The notes beneath the pieces were generated by a model. That model was not told the DNA's origin. It saw nothing but the letters and a program-made list of their open reading frames with translations, and made no database searches. This document shows, piece after piece, positions 18,637 through 25,412 of a stretch of DNA of 25,412 bases (within the stretch, counting starts at the first letter, position 1; every line of letters starts with the position of its first letter). Origin of the DNA: Isohypsibius dastychi. Its lineage: Eukaryota; Tardigrada; Eutardigrada; Parachela; Isohypsibiidae. A program made the position numbers and the translations under genes. The DNA lies in contig JAQIWT010000265.1 of NCBI GenBank assembly GCA_034696485.1, positions 1 to 25,412 of the forward strand, read 5' to 3'.

Positions 18637-19995
18637 TCATAGTTGCTGATCATTTTCCCAGTTCTCCGGTGAAGGTGGCGCACCCATTTTCTATAATTAA
18701 ATTCCGGTTTAAGGAAGCCAAATATTGATGTTTAGAAATTCACCTTGGCAAACGTGTTAACTCCGTGTTTCTCTCCCCACTCTTTATCAACCAAATGCCA
18801 ACCGAATTCTGACGATTCTGCCCATTTCTGCTGGTCTTGCACACATTCCTCGTAGGAAAGGGTGAGGAATTCCGACAAGTTAATCAGCGCTCTTGTGGTT
18901 TCTTGATAACCAGCCAGCTGCTCCTGGTGATACTTTTCTTCGTCTTCCAGAATCTTGAGCTGGTTTTTCAGGTACTTGGGCATTTTCCGATTGTTGCGCA
19001 ATGCAATTCGTTGTCTGAGTTTTTCCAGGCCGGCGACGGTTTCCCCCTTGTTTTTAAGGCACTAAAAGTAGAACACAGTCTTAATCATTGAGACACATCT
19101 CGACCAGTATTCTCACATGTTGACGTTCAAGAATAGCCATTTTTGAAACACGAATCCATTGCTTGTTGACAAAATTGACAGCAATCGAAACCGCAAGTTC
19201 CAGATTCACCACCTAACAGAAAAGAGTCACAAAAGATGTAAATTGTTTCAAGTAGTGTTTAGGTTACAAACCTCGTGTGGGATATCGCAGTCTATCACCA
19301 CAATTTCCCCGGCATGTTGAACAAGCCAGCTGACCCTCACACCGTGACGAGCGAGTTCCTCCAATGAAGCACAGAAAAGTTTCCCCTGATCAATGTGTTT
19401 GCATCCGTTTAGATTCACACCTAAAATAACCGTGTTATTTCTCGCTGGCAAAAAAAAACAGAAGGTTTCCTGGACTTACTCTCGCAATATTTCCTGTAAG
19501 CCGGAATATCTTCTCTCGCAATGTAGTAATACAACTTCCGGCCAGGTCCAAGATTGACATTGATTGAGGCTAGAAAAAATTACATTTTGTTCGAATGTAT
19601 CAAGCAAAAATATCATCACTGAGCACTTACCAAGTTTGCCAATTTCCGCGTGCATCACTGTACCGGTCCCTGGTAGCGAAATATAAAACCATCCAAAGCT
19701 GATTCCGTCACCACTGCACACGTTCATGAATATCTCATGGTAGGCTGCGTTGGCCCCATATATGTCAAATACAGCAGGAATATGACTGAATTGTCGTCCA
19801 CTTGCATACCCCTCCATGTGGGTGTCGAAGATGAATTTCCGCTTCTTGACATTGTCCGACGTGTCTTCTTCCTTGGACAATTTGTATTTCTTTTCGGGAT
19901 ACGCACGTTTCACAGACGACAAGGCAAACTTCTGAGCACCAAGATATAATTCTTTTGGACTGGAGTTCAGTTTTCGCTCATCCTCCGATTTCTGA
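18637..19995 (-). CDS. JmjC-domain protein (putative 2-oxoglutarate oxygenase), spliced
   Basis: Exons (minus strand): 19631-19995, 19480-19569, 19272-19444, 19117-19212, 18744-19061 and 18637-18690, all in one frame with GT..AG introns; one is only 35 nt (19445-19479). The product matches a JmjC domain of histone demethylases. A GWFYISLPGTGTVMHAE segment provides the H-x-E iron ligands. Then come a QHAGEIVVIDCDIPHEVVNL segment, with the distal His in PHE, and SIAVNFVNKQW, equivalent to the ends of the JmjC barrel. It is followed by a helical, charged region. The N-terminal exon and start codon were not found; the acceptor at 19995 is tentative. The role would be lysine demethylation or protein hydroxylation in chromatin. 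It is either a captured host gene or element cargo. The TGA end may be a premature stop (see the zinc-finger gene). Confidence 0.65.
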
Positions 19996-20227
19996 CTACA
20001 CGGAAGGGAATATCTTCAAGAATTACAGAGGATCACAGTCAGGTATATGTCACCATTCATCCTGATACTTTAAGGAACTTTTGTCACAATGCATGATGCA
20101 ATTTGCAGAGTACGAAAAAATAGAATTATCGTGAATTAACGAAAACATCGTACAGCAGAAAATAAGGTTGCGTTCGGGAAACAATTAATCATTTTCGAAA
20201 AAGATTTACACATCTCGGCTTGATTTG

Positions 20228-20946
20228 TTACTGTTTCATCGCTCCTTCTATGAGTTTTCCCACGGTTTGACCTCTTCCGGATGGATCATAGTAGTAATCA
20301 TGATTGTAGATCAAAGGATGCTGGGCATGGTTTGTGAAACTAGAAATCCGGATATTGGAACTTTCGTAAAGAGTGTCTTTCATCGGACCCATCACAATTG
20401 GTTTGGTGATTCTATCGAAGACTGTCTCCATTGGGTACTCCTTACATCGCATCTAAATGTTGAATGCTCAATTAATTTGTTGGATCAGATGGCATAAGCA
20501 AATCATAACATACCTTGGCCATCCCTTCCTTCCCGTATCTGCGACATTTTTTGAGAAGTAGCTCTTCATGACTTGATCCATTTAGCTCCGATTCTGTGAA
20601 AAGACATGTCGGCCCGAGAAGTTTTGTGGCAATGTCGTCCTTGAAGTTTGCGAATTCCATTTCCGGATCAACCTTAGGATGAAAATGATCAGGTTTTGAT
20701 AAAGCAATTGCACAGGAAAAATCATTGAAGTGAATAATTTTAGGCATCCATCTGCATTCCAAATAACGCTTCAAGATAGACAATGGTTGCACCAATCTGA
20801 GAGAGAGAGAGCACTAAGCAGAACCTTATTGCGATTAATCCGGGATCGCGTCTTGTCTGTGTGACCCACTCGCCGCCTACTCTTTCGATCCCTGTGCATA
20901 AGGCAGAGTTGATGAGAGAGTAACCACTTTTGTTGAGATTATTCAG
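20228..20946 (-). CDS. Spliced gene of unknown function
   Basis: Three exons (20825-20946, 20514-20796, 20228-20452) read in frame. The second intron (20453-20513) is normal, but the first would be only 28 nt (20797-20824) with a weak GTTCTG donor and a strong CT-repeat acceptor. The alternative is a frameshift. The protein is soluble, with no motif I recognise; it contains many Pro, Tyr and His residues, and the last exon ends in DYYYDPSGRGQTVG then a short helix. The first exon has no ATG: the frame extends upstream to about 20995 without one, so an upstream exon is missing. The stretch 19996-20227 contains one dispersed motif copy and nothing else recognised. Confidence 0.45.
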
Positions 20947-21060
20947 CTGCAAGAACGGATAGTTGTTTGCTGAATCATTTGCAGTAACACCAACACCGTT
21001 GATACTTCAGTTTAATCTTTATCACCAACAGCTAGAATTTATTCAGGATGAATAATGCAA

Positions 21061-22089
21061 TTAAAAATTATCAAAAGACTCAATACGAATATGGCATTCT
21101 GCTTTCTGGATGTTGTCGTTCATAATTTGAAAAGTGAAACATTTCACAATGAACGCATAGAAATCAGCAAAATTATTTCTGTTACGGATATTCAACTCTT
21201 CATACTCGAAAATAGCGTGCCAAATTTCCAGTTCTTCTTTTGCATCATCTTCATTCAGGAACTTTTGGACAGCAAACGTAGTTTTTGTGATGCAACGTTG
21301 CTGTTCGACCTTGAATCCCGTTGTTTCTAAAAATAAAAAAATTCTGAATCAAATTCTGAATATTGTGTGATAACAATCATTTTACCCTTGTCGAGTGGCT
21401 GACGAAATTCTTTGGGCCAGCAGTCAGCAAAAACGCGGTCAAGATTGTGTGGAAACTTGCCGGACTCTAGAGATTGTTAATGTTTGAGACATCGTAGTTG
21501 TTTTGATTTAAGCTGTCGAAATTTTTCCATTTTCCGGAAATGTTCGGTTGATTTTTGGACTATGGAGTTGGACGAAAATTTTGAGAAAGTGAAACGTTCT
21601 CTGAAAATAACAATCCAGTTTCTGAAATATTGAAACAAACTTATTTTAATTAATTTGTTTTTCTGTCTACTTTTCCAATCTTGAATGTATCTCTTGATAA
21701 GTTCTCGAGTTCTCTCCGGTGAGTTGAATTTCGGAATTTTGAAAATCAGAGTGTTGAGCGGCTTTCGATCTGGTGTGCCAAACTGATCATTGCCATCAGA
21801 AAGTCTCTGCAAATATTAAGTAGTGGATTTAACGAATGTAAAATATTAATAATAGTGAACTGGTAAACTGTGAGTGAATATAAGTATAAAAAAGTATTCT
21901 TACTTGGATGAGAACCGATAATCTCATGTTGATTTCCTCCAAGCGGGCAGGCGAGTCAAGATGAGAGGACAAAGGAGACTGGATATCCTGAACGAGTTTG
22001 AGGAATTCAGGGTTCACTATTATCAGAAAAAAATAATTTAGGTACTTAAACTTCAGAAAACATTGTTCATTTTTAAACATCTGATACAT
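21061..22089 (-). CDS. Spliced gene of unknown function (about 222 residues)
   Basis: Four exons fit together in a single frame: 21904-22089, 21671-21806, 21386-21466 and 21061-21326, with introns of 97, 204 and 59 nt and standard GT..AG ends. The total is 669 nt, a multiple of three. The predicted protein is helical and charged, without membrane segments or known motifs. The start ATG lies inside a copy of the dispersed motif (CTAATGTATCAG read on the minus strand at 22081-22092), with another ATG three codons later. The codons look well used throughout, so I believe the gene is real, but cannot name it. Confidence 0.55.
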
Positions 22090-22099
22090 TAGGTAATCG

Positions 22100-22435
22100 T
22101 GCTAATGGTATATGATACCGCTAGTATACCCACCCCTTTAAACGGAAAATCGGGCATGACCCGTCTCCTTAAAGTGTAACGTGGAAAAAATACCGAGGAA
22201 TCATGGGGGTGTGACATCCCACTATCCTCTTAATCAATCAGAGTATCAGATGATGACCACTGGACATACATGCTAAGTTGTCTTGTTTCCTGCGAGAATA
22301 AGCTGTCTGATCAATCGATTATTGAAACTTCTTTAATTTTTTGCTATGGGTCGGGTTCGCTGAACAGTAGCGCTGAGCAGAATCTAGTTTGCCGAGAGCT
22401 CAAGTTTGTAGGTATACATCACATCACGCAACGTT
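22100..22435. other. No gene seen
   Basis: I see no coding pattern, tRNA or convincing structured RNA here. Two non-consensus GTATCA sites (near 22122 and 22242) are present. Confidence 0.5.
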
Positions 22436-22789
22436 TTATCTCTGCCTGAGAAAACTTTCTCGATTGACTAGCTTTGAAACACGATCATCACGATCCACCA
22501 GCCCGGTAATTTGCAGACTCAAGTTACAACTATTGCCCAAACAATCAGTGAGTTTGCAGAATATGCACCCACAAACAAGCTCACCGGTGATGTTTATTTT
22601 TGAAACCCCTTCAGAATTCAGCCTCACAAACGTAAATTTGAAGAGAGGAAGCTGAGTCGTGTGTTTCGGTTTATTCATACGGAACAAAACGGCATTTCCG
22701 TTTAACCAAAACAGTTTCATAAATTGATGAATATTGTTTGCTGTTTGGAGCTTGTCGTGATCTTGTTGTAGAAACTGGTTATCGGTCAT
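22436..22789 (-). CDS. Unknown small protein with a Cys cluster
   Basis: A single ORF of 117 residues with a good ATG context. The first half is helical and Gln/Asn/His-rich; the second half has four Cys in CGCIFC...C...C order followed by charged residues, which could bind a metal. No family is recognised. It is on the same strand as the 17-22 kb minus genes and may be the first gene of that block. Confidence 0.4.
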   Translation of the reverse strand: MTDNQFLQQDHDKLQTANNIHQFMKLFWLNGNAVLFRMNKPKHTTQLPLFKFTFVRLNSEGVSKINITGELVCGCIFCKLTDCLGNSCNLSLQITGLVDRDDRVSKLVNRESFLRQR

Positions 22790-22799
22790 TGCGGCTCGA

Positions 22800-23860
22800 A
22801 TGCGAAATTTTGAAAAATCAAAATAAACGCTAATTGCACTATATCATCCTAACGAATTATTTACCAGGTCCTTACTGTATTTTTAACACTGTTCTGCTTG
22901 TCACAACCGGTTTTGCCCGTCATCAGATTAATTTGATTCGGACCGACTTTTGTAATTGGAAAATAACGAACGCGCGGCGGTTTGGATATTAAATTCTTGC
23001 GAATATATTTCGGCCTCTCTCCAAACGACTTGTACAAATAAACGCGTTTTGCGCTTATGCATCAGTCAATATCGCTTATCAGCTGCGCAACGTGATTTTT
23101 TTCCTGGCTAATATTATTCATTAAGGACATTATTTCCCTGAACGTTTTTGAGAACGGACTGTGTTTTTTGCTTTTATAAAATGAATTGTCCGGTTGATAT
23201 GAGCATGATTGATATCATCGTTACCAAAATGAGTAGATGGCGGTTTTTAATTTAGAATTCCAGCGGAAGAATTCCACAGTTTCAGTCTTGTAATCGTCAT
23301 GTACTTGGTATGTTTTATTAAGAATTCCTCGCGTTTTGCGTAAATAAGAACGGGAATGCCGGGTCGATGGGAGAAATGGTGTGGTTTTGGGTTTGTTGCT
23401 CAATTGATGATGGGAGGCACTAGTTGTTATTTCAAACTAGCTTAAGCAAGACTAGAAGCGATTCGTCAAATTTTTTTTGTACATTTTTGTGGATGGATTT
23501 GCGGCTGCTAATTCTGTTCTCGTCATTCCATTCCCGGCTGCTAGGAGTATTGTTTAACACCTCACAGTTGCTTACTTTCTGATGAAGATTTGCCGATATG
23601 ATGTGAAAATCGCTCTCCAGCTAAGCTCCAGAAAGAACACTGATGAAGATCTACAATCCAGATAAATTAATCTTGCCCTTTCGTGCGACGAGTATAAATC
23701 ATAAATTCCCGATCAGCTGTATCAAGCCTTCCACTTGGTATTGTCGCACTCTTTTGATGGATAAGGACAAATGACTCAAACGTACTTACAAATCAATCAA
23801 TAATTGATAAATTATAACGATGATAATTCGATAACGATGATATTCGTATGCTTTATTTTC
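22800..23860. other. AT-rich stretch without recognised genes
   Basis: Only short ORFs (the longest about 60 codons, minus strand near 23221-23403) with no motif. No tRNA, no repeat longer than about 10 bp and no inverted repeat matching the other end of the element was seen. Confidence 0.5.
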
Positions 23861-23868
23861 TTGACCTT

Positions 23869-23896
23869 GAATGTATCAGTTCGAATGTATCAGTTC
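23869..23896 (+). repeat. Tandem pair of the dispersed motif (14-bp unit)
   Basis: Two adjacent perfect copies of GAATGTATCAGTTC. These are the last copies of the motif in the window. Confidence 0.85.
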
Positions 23897-23946
23897 GAAA
23901 GTTCAATCCTATGTTATGCCTAGCGACACGTATACCAACGGCGTAT

Positions 23947-24405
23947 TCAGTGAGGGGGCGAGGGGATTTTGTTGACAATTGATTGACCCGTGAGTATGGG
24001 CCGGAACTGGTCATCTGTATGAGCCTCTGGGCGGCCATAGGAAAGCATGGCGCCCATTCCAAAGGTCGCCCTACTTTCATGTTTCACTACTATCTTTTCA
24101 GATCCCCATGCGATAATTCATTTTTGTCGAAAAAGTAGATGAATCGCAGTTGAAATAGGGACGACGTTTGCTGAATGATCTTACCAAAGCACAAACTGTG
24201 TTTAGATCGATCGCTGCCGTGACTTGGTCGTTCACGGGTCCAACGCGAGCTGGTCCTGAAAAAGTGGTGAATCAGAAATAAAAAACTCATTTTTGCGCGA
24301 AAAACAGAGAAACCTATCATGAATAATTCAATTACCTGCTGGTGCTTCCGCGTGGCGATGACCGGCGACAATACGCACTTCCACGATCTCAACGTCATCA
24401 TCCAT
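23947..24405 (-). CDS. Small three-exon gene of unknown function (95 residues)
   Basis: Exon 1 (24336-24405) starts with ATG and an acidic MDDDVEIVEV. It joins exon 2 (24185-24255) and exon 3 (23947-24093) across 80- and 91-nt introns with GT..AG ends. The total is 288 nt in frame. The middle is Val/Ala/Gly-rich; the end is polar and Pro-rich. No family is recognised. It lies just beyond the last dispersed motif and may belong to the host flank rather than the element. Confidence 0.5.
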
Positions 24406-24792
24406 TCTAAACAAAATAAAAAAAATCAATATACGTAACGTCAGAAGGGAGGAGCATGCAAATTTGTTGCAAAGAATCTCGAGCAGAAAATCGGAAATGA
24501 TTAATCGATGTTCTAGCCCACCTGCAGTCTCTAATCCATTAACGGAAGAACGAAGGATTATTTAAATATCACAATTTTGAGAAAAACCTCATTACATACT
24601 TAATTTATAACCTAAGCTTGACCGATAACACAGAAAATCACGCTCCAAAATTTCTCCCTACTTTTGAAATATTCAGCTTAACCTGAAGCTGTGGCGGCAC
24701 TTCGGTTCGGACCTTGGAGACTGCTGATTTTCGGGAGTACTACCGGTCGAATAAGGTTCAGCGAGACGAGTTGGAGAAACTTTGGAGATTAT

Positions 24793-24927
24793 TTAGAGGT
24801 TGAAGATATCTGAAGAAGATTTGGGCTTGTCAGTCTTTATTTCCGGTGCTACTGAGGAGTCCGAAGCTGAGATACTGAACGAGATTTTCTTGACCGGTTC
24901 AGAGGTAGCAGCCGGAACACCGGAAGT
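24793..24927 (-). CDS. Terminal exon of a probable host gene
   Basis: After a strong acceptor (TGTGTCTTTTCAG, 24928 onward) one exon of 44 codons ends in TAA. It is Ser/Thr/Lys-rich and low-complexity, with codon use (CCG, GCT, TCG) unlike the element genes. Upstream exons lie outside or in the unclear stretch 24950-25412, where only weak ORFs (for example minus 25080-25391) and short tandem repeats near 25317-25340 are seen. Confidence 0.35.
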   Translation of the reverse strand, partial: TSGVPAATSEPVKKISFSISASDSSVAPEIKTDKPKSSSDIFNL

Positions 24928-25412
24928 CTGAAAAGACACAAAATAAAGATCGAGAACTAAGAAGTTCAGTTTTCTCTGAAGGAACAAACAACACATTAGG
25001 TGAGATGAAGATAGAAAAACAAATTAGATTTGAATCTACCTGAAAACAAAGAAAAGAACACTATTTGTGGGACAGCTGCCTAATGCGACTCCGAATGGCA
25101 ATTCATAAAACCCGAAAATACACGTAGCTCTTCTAGACCTACCCAAATCTGGTATCGTAACAATTTCAAGAACAAAATACAGACCATATTACCAGTATGT
25201 ATTAAGGAAATTCCATGGGCAAAAAGACTGCAAGGAAAGACTGCATCCAAGCATCCAAGGTATCCGAATCCGAATCCAAGCAGGACAAGAAAACGAGTAG
25301 TCCGGATATAGAGATGGATAAAAGATGGATAAAAGATGGCCGAAAGAATGATCAGCTGGCTAATTGCATCAACTTTCGAAGAGGAATCCACTATTTCGCA
25401 CAGGAAAACTGT

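Larger units (their letters stand above)
998..23892. repeat. Dispersed short motif AAWGTATCA (26 copies)
   Basis: Counted by eye on both strands. AAWGTATCA orientation: 1571, 1584, 5137, 7968, 8837, 10094, 12933, 15421, 16820, 17999, 18203, 19594, 23870, 23884. TGATACWTT orientation: 998, 3877, 6738, 7389, 9005, 14312, 14505, 15650, 17241, 18928, 20063, 22082. Nineteen extend to TAAWGTATCA. At about 42% GC fewer than one AAWGTATCA is expected by chance. Copies fall in coding sequence in different frames, in introns and between genes. Confidence 0.85.

Noticed and set aside
998-23892. The dispersed motif as a nematode piRNA promoter or a telomere repeat
   Set aside because: The core does not match the known CTGTTTCA piRNA motif, and although some copies contain TTAGG they are not tandem telomere arrays.
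1-25412. CRISPR array or tRNA/rRNA genes
   Set aside because: No regularly spaced direct repeats of CRISPR size, and no cloverleaf or rRNA-like block noticed.
1-25412. Terminal inverted repeats of the element at the window ends
   Set aside because: The first bases and the reverse complement of the last bases do not match; true ends may lie inside or outside and would need a self-alignment.

Overview
The window looks like part of an invertebrate animal genome that carries a large Polinton/Maverick (adintovirus-like) DNA element. The Polinton identity rests on six adjacent hallmark genes: a retroviral-type integrase, a penton-like minor capsid protein, a small basic core protein, a double-jelly-roll major capsid protein, a protein-primed family B DNA polymerase with a zinc-rich N-terminal region, and a packaging ATPase. 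The host is inferred to be a metazoan with compact introns (mostly 50-60 nt, apparently down to about 28-35 nt, GT..AG). The exact phylum cannot be told from this sequence.

Layout. 1-2.75 kb: a type II membrane protein (minus), a spliced leucine-rich-repeat type I receptor gene (plus), and inside its first intron, on the minus strand, a double-stranded-RNA-binding domain ORF without an ATG. 2.8-6.4 kb: integrase, a scrap of a second integrase, penton (broken by an in-frame TGA), a basic core protein overlapping the major capsid start, and the capsid. 6.5-9.3 kb: an unrecognised minus gene with an in-frame TAG, a RING-finger gene, ribonucleotide reductase small subunit, and a small unknown minus gene divergent from the polymerase. 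9.3-13.9 kb: DNA polymerase (two in-frame stops) overlapping the ATPase. 14-17.2 kb: a PC4-like ssDNA-binding protein (minus, spliced, with a possible -1 frameshift at A7 reaching an acidic tail), a two-BIR IAP-like protein and a Fic-domain protein. 17.2-22.8 kb: minus-strand multi-exon genes, among them an acidic C2H2 zinc-finger protein, a JmjC-domain protein and unknown proteins. 22.8-25.4 kb: mostly non-coding, with one small three-exon gene and the last exon of a probable host gene.

How the genes fit together. Integrase, polymerase and the capsid/packaging set are the replication and virion module. Ribonucleotide reductase would raise dNTP supply. The BIR and RING proteins, Fic, dsRBD and JmjC genes look like host-manipulation cargo (apoptosis and ubiquitin, AMPylation, RNA interference, chromatin); those roles are inferred from domains. 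TATA boxes sit shortly upstream of many starts, two of them apparently serving divergent genes. No adenain-type maturation protease and no terminal inverted repeats were seen.

Two observations are the most unusual. First, a short motif, AAWGTATCA (usually TAAWGTATCA), occurs 26 times on both strands, in coding, intronic and intergenic DNA, from about 1.0 to 23.9 kb, where less than one is expected by composition. Second, several otherwise open genes are interrupted only by single in-frame stop codons, with no clear indel in the core replication and capsid genes.
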